Source: Cellulomonas terrae
Lineage (GTDB): Bacteria; Actinomycetota; Actinomycetes; Actinomycetales; Cellulomonadaceae
Reading direction: 5' to 3'
Length of the DNA: 64,000 nucleotides
NCBI RefSeq assembly: GCF_007990265.1
Contig: NZ_BJWH01000005.1
Location: forward strand, 62,001-126,000
Shown: one piece after another, positions 34,335 through 42,430 of the stretch
Layout of the letters: every line of letters begins with the position of its first letter
Position numbering within the stretch: position 1 is the stretch's first letter
Notes under the pieces: model-generated
Databases searched by the model: none
The model's input: only the letters and a program-made list of their open reading frames with translations
What the model was told of the DNA's origin: nothing
Position numbers and translations under genes: made by a program

Positions 34335-35494
34335 AGCGTGATCGTCGGGACGTCGAGACGACGGCCCTCCGCCGACGACCGGAGCCCCAGCTCGGCCAGC
34401 TGCACGCCGCGCGCGGCCGACAGCAGGTCGAACCGGTGGGTGCGCCCGGCGACCACGTCACGCAGGAACTCCTCCCACTGCAGCTTGAAGCCGTTGTCCA
34501 GGTCGCCGTTGGCCGGCACCTCGAGCCACTGGTCGCGGAACGACTCCGTGACGGGCAGGTCCGGGTTCCACACCGGCTTCGGGGTGTGCGCGCGCTGCTG
34601 GGCGACGCACTTGTTCAGCCCCGCGACCGCCGAGCCGTGCGTGCCGTCGACCTGGAACTCCACCAGCTCGTCGCGGTACACCCGGACCGCCCAGGACGAG
34701 TTGATCTGCGCCACGACGGGGTCGCCGTCGGGCGTCTCGATCTCGAAGATCCCGTACGCCGCGTCGTCGGCGGTGGCGTCGTACGCCGTGCCCTGCTCGT
34801 CCCAGCGCGTCGGGATGTGGGTCGCAGTCTGCGCGTTCACCGTCCTGACCGTGCCGAGGATGCCCTCGAGGACGTAGTTCCAGTGGCAGAACATGTCGAC
34901 GACGATGCCGCCGCCGTCCTCCTTGCGGTAGTTCCAGCTGGGGCGCTGCGCCTCCTGGCCGTCGCCCTCGAACACCCAGTAGCCGAACTCGCCGCGCAGC
35001 GACAGGATCCGGCCGAAGAAGCCCTCGTCCACCAGCCGGCGCAGCTTGACCAGGCCCGGCAGGTACAGCTTGTCGTGCACCACGCCCGCCGTGACGCCCG
35101 TGCTCTCGCGCAGGCGGGCGAGGTCGATCGCCTCCGCCAGGGTCTCGGCCGTCGGCTTCTCCGTGAAGATGTGCTTGCCGGCCTTCATCGCCGCGGTCAG
35201 CGCCGAGTAGCGGCGGCTGGTGACCTGCGCGTCGAAGTAGATGTCGACCGTGGGGTCGTTGATGACGGAGTCCGCGTCCGTGGTCCAGTGCTCGACGCCG
35301 TGCAGCTCGGCCAGCTCGCGGACCTTGTCGGCGTTGCGGCCGACGAGGATCGGCTCGACCTGGACGCGCGTGCCGTCCTCGAGCGTGACGCCGCCCTGGT
35401 CGCGGATCGACAGGATCGAACGGACGAGGTGCTGGCGGTAGCCCATCCGGCCGGTGATGCCGTTCATCCCGATGCGCAGGGTGCGGGTCGTCAT
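34331..35494 (-). CDS. Gfo/Idh/MocA-family dehydrogenase (TGRMG type)
   Basis: 387 residues. The nucleotide loop is unusual, RIGMNGITGRMGYRQHL, resembling dihydrodipicolinate reductase-type loops rather than GxGxxG. The family EKPT motif (IFTEKPTAETLAEA) and a long C-terminal beta domain with GGGIVVDMFCHWNYVLEGILG follow. The ATG at 35494 has CGGAG upstream, and a LacI operator lies 40 bp further on. First in a two-gene operon with the TIM-barrel isomerase. Reaction presumably sugar oxidation with NAD(P); the substrate is unknown. Confidence 0.82.
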   Translation of the reverse strand: MTTRTLRIGMNGITGRMGYRQHLVRSILSIRDQGGVTLEDGTRVQVEPILVGRNADKVRELAELHGVEHWTTDADSVINDPTVDIYFDAQVTSRRYSALTAAMKAGKHIFTEKPTAETLAEAIDLARLRESTGVTAGVVHDKLYLPGLVKLRRLVDEGFFGRILSLRGEFGYWVFEGDGQEAQRPSWNYRKEDGGGIVVDMFCHWNYVLEGILGTVRTVNAQTATHIPTRWDEQGTAYDATADDAAYGIFEIETPDGDPVVAQINSSWAVRVYRDELVEFQVDGTHGSAVAGLNKCVAQQRAHTPKPVWNPDLPVTESFRDQWLEVPANGDLDNGFKLQWEEFLRDVVAGRTHRFDLLSAARGVQLAELGLRSSAEGRRLDVPTITL

Positions 35495-35901
35495 GAGTGC
35501 TCCGAGTGTTCTGGACCGCGGTGTCGGTCGGAGTGGAATGCGCTTTCCAGCGTAGCCTACGGAGGCGCCACCTCGTCAAGAGCTCACGGCCGGGTCGTGC
35601 TCGTCAGGTGGCCGACGTCGTGTCGGCGGCCGGGGTGCACCTGGAGCGCAAGCGCTGCGCCCGGTCGCCACAGGGCCATGGCCCCAGGCCTCGCCGCACG
35701 GCTCGCCGCCGCGGCGGCGCGGCGACCTTCCGGGCTAGCCCGGAGGCCCACCGCTCTGCGTCGCCGCCGTGGCGCGGCGACCTTCCGGGGCGTCCGGAGG
35801 CCCACCAGCTCGGCGACGGCGCCGCGGCGAGGCGACCGTCCCGGCTAGGCCCGGATGCCCACCAGCTCTGCGACGGCGCCGCGGCGAGGCGACCGTCCGG
35901 G
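35495..35901. other. Intergenic region with operator and repeat array
   Basis: The 407-bp gap between two genes on the minus strand has no convincing coding frame. It holds the LacI operator at 35535-35548 near the dehydrogenase start, about 170 bp of unremarkable sequence, and then the repeat array that begins at 35721 and runs into the 3' end of the UxuB-type gene. ORFs predicted here follow the repeats and are not coding. Confidence 0.7.
35535..35548. promoter_or_regulatory. LacI-family operator upstream of the TIM-barrel/dehydrogenase operon
   Basis: GGAATGCGCTTTCC is a 14-bp inverted repeat with GGAA/TTCC arms, 40 bp before the dehydrogenase ATG. Its GGAATGCG half recurs as TGAATGCG in the uxaC region sites, so the repressor encoded at 37413 is a candidate. 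Confidence 0.65.
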
Positions 35902-35944
35902 CTAGGCCCGGATGCCCACCAGCTCTGCGACGGCGCCGCGGACG
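35721..35944. repeat. Tandem array of four 55-57-bp units derived from a gene 3' end
   Basis: Units begin with GGCGACC at 35721, 35776, 35831 and 35888. The last (35888-35944) contains the final codons and TAG stop of the UxuB-type gene (stop at 35902). The third (35831-35887) is almost identical, including the copied stop codon; the first two are diverged, with the segment GGAGGCCCACC conserved. The copies lie downstream of the real stop and extend the transcript, not the protein. Confidence 0.85.
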
Positions 35945-37416
35945 GCTGAGCGGAAGACGTCCGACCCGGCCAGGTCGTCGCCGAACACGACTCGCACGTC
36001 GAGCATCCGGTCGGCGAGAGAGCCAAGCGGCCCCTCGGCGGCGGCCGCGAGGGTCGGCGCCAACGGGTCGTCGAGCCCCACCGGCCGACCCTCGACCTCG
36101 AGCTCGCCCTGCGAGGTCGCCCGGACGTAGGCGATCCAGGCGGCGACGGTCGCGGCGGCCGCCGTCGGGACCGCACCGCTGTCCAGGCGGTCGCGGACCG
36201 TGCCCAGCAGCCGCTGGGGGAGCTTCTGGGAGCCGTCCATCGCGACCTGCACGGTGGTGTGCCCGGTGTTCGGGTTCGCGAAACGGGCCAGGACGTCGTC
36301 CCGGTACTGCGCGAGGTCCAGCCCGTCGGGGGCGACGAGCGTCGGCAGGACGTCGTCGTCGACGAGCGCCCGCACCGTCGCCTCCAGGGCGGGGTCGGCG
36401 ACCGCCTGCGCGATCGTCGTGTATCCCCGCAGCGCGCCGAGGTAGGCCAGGGTCGAGTGGCTGGCGTTCAGGACGCGCAGCTTGGCGCGCTCGTACGGCG
36501 CGACGTCCTCGGTCAGCGTCGCCCCGACGCTCTCCCACGCCGGGCGCGGCCCGGCGAACCGGTCCTGGATGACCCACTGCGTGAACGGTTCCCCGATCAC
36601 CAGACCGGCGTCGCTCAGTCCGAGCAGGGACCGCGCTTCGGCACGGTGCGCGTCGGTCGTCGCAGGCACGATCCGGTCGACCATCGTGCCAGGGAAGCAC
36701 ACCGACGTCTCGACCCACGCGCGGAGCCGGTCGCCGTTCGGCACGGCGTCGAGGGTCGTGCCGACGAGCGCCGCGAGGACGGCGCCGTTGTCAGCCAGGT
36801 TGTCGCAGCAGACCACGGTGAGGTTGCCGGCGTCCTGCCTCGCGCGCAGGGCGAGGCCCCGCAGGAGCAGGCCGAGCGGAGAGCGGGCGGGCGTGTCGGG
36901 CCGGCCGCCGCGCAGCTCCGACGCCAGGGAGTCGAGGTCGGCGGCCAGGTCGGGGTCCGTCAGGTCGGGGCGGCCGTCGGCCGCCCGCCGGTACCCCTTC
37001 TCCGTCACGGTCAGGGTCACGACGTGCGTGGTCGGCGCGGCGATGGTCGTGAGCACCCGAGGGGTGTCGACCCCGGGGAACGCGACGTCGCGCAACGACC
37101 CGACGAGCCGCAGCGAGGTCTCGGTGGTGCCCTTGGTCAGCACGCCGTAGAGGCCGTCCTGCGGCGCGAGCTGCTCGACCACGCGGGCGCTGCGCTGCGT
37201 GACGCCGAGGATGCCCCACCGGTTCTCGCCCGACGCCGCGGCGGCGTCCTCGGTGAAGACGGCCTGGTGCGCCCGGTGGAACGCGCCGAGCCCGAGGTGG
37301 ACCAGGCCGACGCTCACGTCCGCGGGGTCGACGGCGGGAGCCTGCACCCCGGACGGGAGCCTCGAGGTGGACAGGGTCGCGCGGGAGAGCCGCGGCGCGC
37401 CGCTGAGGGCGGTCAT
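35902..37416 (-). CDS. uxuB: Mannitol dehydrogenase-family hexuronate reductase (UxuB type)
   Basis: 504 residues of the polyol-specific long-chain dehydrogenase family. VGLVHLGLGAFHRAHQAVFTED is the NAD-binding start typical of fructuronate reductase and mannitol dehydrogenase. KLRVLNASHSTLAYLGALRGY carries the catalytic Lys/Asn/His region, and RFANPNTGHTTVQVAMDGSQKLPQRLL is the conserved C-terminal block. It would reduce fructuronate to mannonate, or tagaturonate to altronate, with NADH. Its ATG overlaps the stop of the upstream LacI gene. Divergent uxaC and nearby kdgK/eda place it in hexuronate catabolism. Its 3' end is tandemly duplicated downstream. Confidence 0.88.
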   Translation of the reverse strand: MTALSGAPRLSRATLSTSRLPSGVQAPAVDPADVSVGLVHLGLGAFHRAHQAVFTEDAAAASGENRWGILGVTQRSARVVEQLAPQDGLYGVLTKGTTETSLRLVGSLRDVAFPGVDTPRVLTTIAAPTTHVVTLTVTEKGYRRAADGRPDLTDPDLAADLDSLASELRGGRPDTPARSPLGLLLRGLALRARQDAGNLTVVCCDNLADNGAVLAALVGTTLDAVPNGDRLRAWVETSVCFPGTMVDRIVPATTDAHRAEARSLLGLSDAGLVIGEPFTQWVIQDRFAGPRPAWESVGATLTEDVAPYERAKLRVLNASHSTLAYLGALRGYTTIAQAVADPALEATVRALVDDDVLPTLVAPDGLDLAQYRDDVLARFANPNTGHTTVQVAMDGSQKLPQRLLGTVRDRLDSGAVPTAAAATVAAWIAYVRATSQGELEVEGRPVGLDDPLAPTLAAAAEGPLGSLADRMLDVRVVFGDDLAGSDVFRSAVRGAVAELVGIRA

Positions 37417-38525
37417 CCGCCGGCCGCCGACGACTGGGCGGGAGCCACGCCCGTGGACGCGCGGACCACGAGCTCGACCCCGATGAGCACCGAGGGCGGG
37501 ACGGCCCCCGCGCCGATGTCCCCGATCGTGATCGCCGGTGCCGGGTGGCGCGTCCGCTCCGCTGCCGTCAGAGCCGCCGCGAGCGCGGACTCGGCGGCTG
37601 TCGGGACGGAGCCCGCCTCGATGAGCAGGTCGACCGCCGCGCGGCCCAGCCGGGCGAGCGGGACCGTGACGGTGGTGAGGGCCGGCGACACCAGGGTCGC
37701 CGCCGGGATGTCGTCGTACCCCACGACGGAGACGTCCTCGGGCACGCGCACGCCCCGGGCGCGCAACCGGCTCAGGATGCCGAGCGCGAGCAGGTCGTTG
37801 TGGGCGAGGACGGCGGTGACGCCGCTCGCGGCGACGAGGTCGCCTGCTGCCACCCCGCCTCCGAAGAGCGGCGGGAAGTGCCCGAGGTCCACCACCTCGA
37901 CGCTGCGCAGGCCGTGCGACGCGTGCTCGAGGCCGCGCCGCCGCTGGGCGTCGGACCACGAGCCGACCGGTCCGCCGGCGTAGCCGATCCGGCGGTGCCC
38001 GAGCGCGTACAGGTGGGTCACGGCCTGGCGGACGCCGTCGGCGTTGTCGATGACGACGGACGGCAGCCCGGAGTGCAGCCGGTTGACGAGCAGCAGGGGG
38101 ACGTCGTCGTCGAGCACGTCCCGGCCGAGCCGGTCGAGCGCGGCGTCGGCCATCCTCGGCGAGCACAGGATGACGCCGTCCACCTGGGCGCCGAGGTGCC
38201 CGACCAGCTCGCTCTCGAGGCGGGGGTCCTCCTCGGCGTCCGCGACGAGCAGGGCGAAGCCGAGTGCCCGCGCCCGCGCCTGGACGCCCTTGGCCACGGC
38301 GGCGAAGAAGGGGTTCTCGAGGTCCGGCACGACGAGGCAGAGGTTCCCCGTGCGGCCGGTGATGAGCTCCCGCGCGGCCCGGTTGGGCCGGTAGCCGAGG
38401 TCGCGGGCGACCTGCTGGACGTGCTCGCGACGAGCCGGCGCGACCAGGTCGGGGGCGCTGAGCGCGCGGGAGGCCGTCGCCGGCGAGACGCCAGCGGCTC
38501 GCGCGACGTCGCGCAACGTGACCAC
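37413..38525 (-). CDS. LacI-family regulator of the hexuronate genes
   Basis: 370 residues: HTH VTLRDVARAAGVSPATASRALSAPDLVAPARREHV and effector domain GNLCLVVPDLENPFFAAVAKGVQAR to ALTTVTVPLARLGRAAVDLLI. A C-terminal extension (about residues 325-370, RHPAPAITIGDIGAGAVPPSVLIG) is longer than usual. Two tandem GTG codons (38528 and 38525) follow AGGAGG; the second has the better spacing. It is coupled to the UxuB-type gene (4-base overlap) and divergent from uxaC, with TGAATGCG-type palindromes between. It probably represses uxaC-eda-kdgK and its own operon. Confidence 0.87.
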   Translation of the reverse strand: MVTLRDVARAAGVSPATASRALSAPDLVAPARREHVQQVARDLGYRPNRAARELITGRTGNLCLVVPDLENPFFAAVAKGVQARARALGFALLVADAEEDPRLESELVGHLGAQVDGVILCSPRMADAALDRLGRDVLDDDVPLLLVNRLHSGLPSVVIDNADGVRQAVTHLYALGHRRIGYAGGPVGSWSDAQRRRGLEHASHGLRSVEVVDLGHFPPLFGGGVAAGDLVAASGVTAVLAHNDLLALGILSRLRARGVRVPEDVSVVGYDDIPAATLVSPALTTVTVPLARLGRAAVDLLIEAGSVPTAAESALAAALTAAERTRHPAPAITIGDIGAGAVPPSVLIGVELVVRASTGVAPAQSSAAGG

Positions 38526-38558
38526 CACGGTCCCTCCTCGTCTCGACCCCTCGATGGA

Positions 38559-38572
38559 TGAATGCGATTTCA
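38559..38572. promoter_or_regulatory. Operator, LacI/uxaC divergent region, site 1
   Basis: TGAATGCGATTTCA has matching TGAA/TTCA arms around a central CG and lies 34 bp from the LacI start codon, where it could govern autoregulation. Confidence 0.65.
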
Positions 38573-38667
38573 GCACGGCCGCTCCGACCGCCGCAAGGGC
38601 CGTCCCGGCATGCGGGACCGTTCGGTCAGAGGTCTTGTGGTCAGCCCGTTCACCTGGTTGGGTGCGA

Positions 38668-38681
38668 TGAATGCGTTTGCA
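38668..38681. promoter_or_regulatory. Operator, LacI/uxaC divergent region, site 2
   Basis: TGAATGCGTTTGCA shares the TGAATGCG half with site 1 and lies 60 bp before the uxaC ATG. The spacing between the two sites is 109 bp centre to centre. Confidence 0.6.
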
Positions 38682-38741
38682 CCGCGTGTCATCGGAGGTT
38701 CCTCCCGACGGCGGACGACAGCTGTTCCGAGGAGGATCGTG

Positions 38742-40229
38742 ATGGTGAGCGAGACCGGGTGGTCGTTGCACCCCGACCGGGCGTTGCCCAGCGACCCCGT
38801 GGTGCGGCCGATCGCCCGGGAGATCCTGGCGGCGACGGCGGACCTGCCGATCGTCTCGATGCACGGTCACGTCGACGCGAGCCTGCTGGCGCGTGACGAG
38901 CCCTTCGCAGACCCGGCCTCGTTGCTGGTCACCCCCGACCACTACCTGGTGCGCATGCTCGTGTCCCAGGGCGTACCGCACGACGACCTCGGGGTTCCCC
39001 GCCGGGACCGGCCGGGCGTGGTGGCGGACCCGCGGGAGGTCTGGCGCACGTTCGCGACGCACTGGTCGCTGTTCCGCGGGACGCCCACGCGCTACTGGCT
39101 CGAGCACGTCCTCGTCGAGGTCTTCGGCGTGGACGAGCGGCCGTCGGCCGACTCCGCCGACAGGCTGTACGACCTCCTGTCCGAGCGCCTGGAGAAGCCG
39201 GCGTTCCGTCCGCTGGCGCTCTTCGACCAGTTCGGGATCGAGATCCTCGCGACCACCGACCCGGCGACCGCGACCCTCGCCGACCACGCCGACCTGGCGG
39301 ACCGCGGCTGGGGCGACCGGATCGTGCCGACGTTCCGGCCGGACGCGTTGCTGCACGTCGACCGCCGGGGCTGGCGGGCGGACGTCGCCCTGCTCGAGGA
39401 GCGGTCGGGCGTCACGATCGGTGGGTACCGCGACCTCGTGCACGCTCTGGAGGAGCGCCGCAGGGCGTTCGTCGCGGCCGGCGCGCGCGCGACGGACCAC
39501 GGGCACCTCTCCGCGGACACGACGCCGCTGAGCGAGACCGAGGCGGAGCGGATCGTGTCGGCGGCCCTGCGCGGTGACGTGGGCGCGGCGGACGCGCAGG
39601 CGTTCTCGGGTCACATGCTGTTCGAGATGGCCCGCATGTCGGCCGAGGACGGCCTGGTCATGCAGCTGCACCCGGGCGTCCTGCGGGACCACGACCGGGC
39701 GGTCCTCGACCTGCGCGGTCCGGACGTCGGCTACGACATCCCGACGACGACCGAGTACGTGCGCGCCCTGCGCCCGGTGCTGGAGGCGTTCGGTCACCAC
39801 CCGGGGCTGCGACTGGTCCTGTTCACGGTGGACGAGGACACGTTCAGCCGCGAGCTGGCTCCCCTCGCGGGCGTGTACCCCGCCGTGCGGCTGGGCGCGC
39901 CGTGGTGGTTCCTCGACACCCCGGACGGCATGCGGCGCTTCCGTGAGGCGGTCACCGACTCGGCCGGGTTCGCCAACACCACGGGGTTCGTCGACGACAC
40001 GCGCGCGTTCTGCTCGATCCCCGCGCGGCACGACCTCGCCCGCCGCATCGACGCAGGCTTCCTGGCCCGGCTCGTGGCGGAGCACCGGCTCGACGCCGAC
40101 GAGGCGATCGAGACCGCGGTCGACCTCGCCTACCGGATCCCGCGTCAGGCCTACTCTCCGCCGAGCACGGCACACGCCTTCCCGCCGCCCTCGAGCGGGC
40201 CCGAGCACGGTGCGAAGGAGCACAAGTGA
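38742..40229 (+). CDS. uxaC: Glucuronate/galacturonate (uronate) isomerase
   Basis: 495 residues. Converts D-glucuronate to fructuronate and D-galacturonate to tagaturonate. The metal site HGH is at residues 41-43 (SMHGHVDASLL); further blocks are YWLEHVLVEVFG, DQFGIEILATTDPA, GLVMQLHPGVLRDHD and LGAPWWFLDTPDGMRRFRE. An extra Pro/Ser-rich tail ends the protein. The ATG at 38742 has GAGGAGG upstream; the frame open from 38562 crosses the operator region. The stop overlaps the eda start by four bases (GTGA). Confidence 0.95.
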   Translation: MVSETGWSLHPDRALPSDPVVRPIAREILAATADLPIVSMHGHVDASLLARDEPFADPASLLVTPDHYLVRMLVSQGVPHDDLGVPRRDRPGVVADPREVWRTFATHWSLFRGTPTRYWLEHVLVEVFGVDERPSADSADRLYDLLSERLEKPAFRPLALFDQFGIEILATTDPATATLADHADLADRGWGDRIVPTFRPDALLHVDRRGWRADVALLEERSGVTIGGYRDLVHALEERRRAFVAAGARATDHGHLSADTTPLSETEAERIVSAALRGDVGAADAQAFSGHMLFEMARMSAEDGLVMQLHPGVLRDHDRAVLDLRGPDVGYDIPTTTEYVRALRPVLEAFGHHPGLRLVLFTVDEDTFSRELAPLAGVYPAVRLGAPWWFLDTPDGMRRFREAVTDSAGFANTTGFVDDTRAFCSIPARHDLARRIDAGFLARLVAEHRLDADEAIETAVDLAYRIPRQAYSPPSTAHAFPPPSSGPEHGAKEHK

Positions 40230-40855
40230 ACGAGATCCTGGAGCGCCTCGCGGCGCACCGCCTGGTCCCCGTCGTCGTGATCGACGACGCCTCGCACGCC
40301 GACGCGCTGGCGCAGGCCCTCGTCGACGGGGGGCTCCCCGTCGCGGAGGTGACCTTCCGTACGGCAGCCGCAGCCGACGCGATCCGCGCCATCGCCGCTC
40401 GCGGGGACGTCCTCGTGGGTGCGGGCACGGTACTGACCCCGAAGCAGGTCGACGACGCCGTGGCCGCGGGTGCCTCCTACGTCGTGTCGCCCGGCACCAG
40501 CCGTGCGGTGGTCGAGCGCTGCCAGGAGCACGGCATCCTCGCCCTGCCCGGTGCGGTCACGGCCACCGAGGTGCAGGCCGCGCTCGAGCTCGGCCTGACC
40601 ACCGTGAAGTTCTTCCCGGCCGGGACCTCGGGCGGGGCCAAGGCGGTCGCCGCGCTCGCCGCGCCGTTCGGCGACGTCGGGTTCGTGCCCACGGGCGGCA
40701 TCGGCCCCGGCAACCTCGCGGAGTACCTGGCGCTGCCCTCCGTCCGGGCGGTCGGCGGCTCCTGGATGGTTCCCCGTGACCTCATCCGCGGCGGCGACCT
40801 GGACGCCGTCCGGGACCTCACCGCCGAGGCCGTCAGCCTCGTCGCCCACCCCTGA
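40226..40855 (+). CDS. eda: 2-keto-3-deoxy-6-phosphogluconate (KDPG/KHG) aldolase
   Basis: 209 residues of the class I aldolase that splits KDPG into pyruvate and glyceraldehyde-3-phosphate. The Schiff-base Lys128 lies in TTVKFFPAGTSGG and the catalytic Glu41 in VAEVTFRT; VGAGTVLTPKQVDDAVAAGA and FVPTGGIGPGNLAEYL form the remaining active-site loops. The GTG start overlaps the uxaC stop, so translation is coupled. This is the common final step of both hexuronate branches. Confidence 0.96.
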   Translation: MNEILERLAAHRLVPVVVIDDASHADALAQALVDGGLPVAEVTFRTAAAADAIRAIAARGDVLVGAGTVLTPKQVDDAVAAGASYVVSPGTSRAVVERCQEHGILALPGAVTATEVQAALELGLTTVKFFPAGTSGGAKAVAALAAPFGDVGFVPTGGIGPGNLAEYLALPSVRAVGGSWMVPRDLIRGGDLDAVRDLTAEAVSLVAHP

Positions 40856-40880
40856 CCTCGATCGCGAAGGAACACCGCTC

Positions 40881-41984
40881 ATGTCCGACCTGGTCATCCG
40901 CCCCGCGGGCGAGACACGCTACGACGCCGTCTCCCTCGGCGAGGTCATGCTCCGCCTCGACCCCGGCGAGGGTCGTATCCGCACCGCCCGGTCGTTCCGG
41001 GCCTGGGAGGGGGGCGGCGAGTACAACGTGTCCCGCGGGCTGCGCAGGGCGTTCGGCCTGCGCACCGCGATCGTCACCGCGCTCGCGGACAACGAGGTCG
41101 GCCGGCTGGTCGAGGACCTGATCCTCACCGGCGGGCTGGACACCTCGTTCATCCAGTGGGTGCCCTACGACGGCATCGGGCGTCAGGTCCGCAACGGTCT
41201 CAACTTCACCGAGCGTGGCTTCGGGGTCCGTGGCGCGGTCGGCGTGAGCGACCGCGGCCACACCGCCGCGGCCCAGCTGGCTCCCGGGGACGTCGACTGG
41301 GAGCACCTCTTCGGCGAGCTCGGGGTGCGCTGGTTCCACACGGGCGGCATCTTCGCGGCGCTGTCCGACACGGCCGCCGAGACCGTGATCGAGGCCGTCA
41401 CGGTCGCGCGCAAGCACGGCACGATCGTCAGCTACGACCTCAACTACCGGCCGAGCCTCTGGAAGGCCGTCGGCGGGCAGGCGCGCGCGCAGGAGGTCAA
41501 CCGGGCGATCGCGCCGCACATCGACGTCATGATCGGCAACGAGGAGGACTTCACCGCCTCGCTCGGCTTCGAGGTGGACGGGGTCGACGAGAACCTGTCG
41601 GCGCTGGAGCTCTCGTCGTTCGCCGCGATGATCGACCGCGTGGCCGAGACCTACCCGAACTTCCGGGTCATCGCCACGACGCTGCGCACCGTGCACTCCG
41701 CGACGGTGAACGACTGGGGCGCCATCGCGTGGTCGAAGGGCACGGGGGTGGTCAGCGCCACGCACCGGGAGCGCCTGGAGATCCTCGACCGGGTCGGGGG
41801 CGGCGACTCCTTCGCGTCCGGCCTGGCGTACGGGCTGCTCGCCGGCGAGGACCTGCAGACCGCGGTCGAGTACGGCGCCGCGCACGGTGCCCTGGCGATG
41901 ACGACACCGGGGGACACGACCATGGTCAGCAAGGCCGAGGTGCTCAAGCTCGCAGGAGGCGGCGGGGCCCGCGTCGACCGCTGA
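40881..41984 (+). CDS. kdgK: 2-keto-3-deoxygluconate kinase (PfkB family)
   Basis: 367 residues of a PfkB/ribokinase-fold sugar kinase. SLGEVMLRLDPGEGR and the Gly-rich AWEGGGEYNVSRGLRRAFG open the fold; the C-terminal signature DRVGGGDSFASGLAYGLL holds the catalytic Asp. Operon position after uxaC and eda makes KDG the clear substrate: it yields KDPG for the aldolase. The ATG at 40881 has GAAGGA upstream, 25 bp after the eda stop; the frame open upstream overlaps eda. Followed by a hairpin at 42003. Confidence 0.92.
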   Translation: MSDLVIRPAGETRYDAVSLGEVMLRLDPGEGRIRTARSFRAWEGGGEYNVSRGLRRAFGLRTAIVTALADNEVGRLVEDLILTGGLDTSFIQWVPYDGIGRQVRNGLNFTERGFGVRGAVGVSDRGHTAAAQLAPGDVDWEHLFGELGVRWFHTGGIFAALSDTAAETVIEAVTVARKHGTIVSYDLNYRPSLWKAVGGQARAQEVNRAIAPHIDVMIGNEEDFTASLGFEVDGVDENLSALELSSFAAMIDRVAETYPNFRVIATTLRTVHSATVNDWGAIAWSKGTGVVSATHRERLEILDRVGGGDSFASGLAYGLLAGEDLQTAVEYGAAHGALAMTTPGDTTMVSKAEVLKLAGGGGARVDR

Positions 41985-42002
41985 GCACGCGTCCTCGCGT
42001 CG

Positions 42003-42044
42003 CCTCGGCGTGCGCGGCCCCGTGTGGTGGTCGCCACGCCGAGG
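42003..42044. terminator. Putative terminator after kdgK
   Basis: A perfect 10-bp stem, CCTCGGCGTG (42003-42012) with CACGCCGAGG (42035-42044), separated by 22 bases, lies 18 bp past the kdgK stop. Long loop and no T-run, so only a moderate call. Confidence 0.5.
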
Positions 42045-42126
42045 TGGACCGACGGGCGCGTGCCCGCGGTCCCGTGGTGCACTTGGGCCAGCAACCGCAC
42101 GCTCAGCACGACCCCGGAGGTACCCG

Positions 42127-42363
42127 ATGAGCCACTCGACCCTGCCGTCCGCGATGCCCGGTGCATCGCTGGAGCTGGACCCCGAGGGGCAGCTGCTGTG
42201 CCCGAGGTGCCGGGCGACGACCCTCGACGTCCAGGGGATCGACCAGGTGAGCGGGATGCCGTGGGTGAACCACGTCCTCGTGTGCCGGACGTGCAGCGTC
42301 ACGTCCCGGCTCGCCCTCGTCGGCGCCTTCGGCCGCACCGTGCTGCGCTGGCTCGACGACTGA
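42127..42363 (+). CDS. Small zinc-ribbon-like protein
   Basis: 78 residues from an ATG preceded by GGAGG. Two cysteine pairs, CPRC near residue 25 and CRTC near residue 53, would bind one zinc in a ribbon fold. The sequence between holds MPWVNHVLV and the tail is hydrophobic and basic (SRLALVGAFGRTVLRWLDD). Such small ribbons are often accessory or regulatory proteins; no function can be given. It lies alone between kdgK and the convergent dehydratase gene. Confidence 0.7.
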   Translation: MSHSTLPSAMPGASLELDPEGQLLCPRCRATTLDVQGIDQVSGMPWVNHVLVCRTCSVTSRLALVGAFGRTVLRWLDD

Positions 42364-42430
42364 CCCTACGGTCCCATTAGATCGCGGCGGGGTGACCGGG
42401 CCGCGAGACGTGCGCACCACGCGGCACCGC

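Noticed and set aside
35721..35944. CRISPR array
   Set aside because: Units are contiguous without unique spacers, two of four are degenerate, and they match the adjacent coding end; no cas genes are present.
41985..42126. Riboswitch or small RNA in the gap after kdgK
   Set aside because: Only one long-loop stem is visible and no conserved aptamer pattern; treated as a weak terminator.
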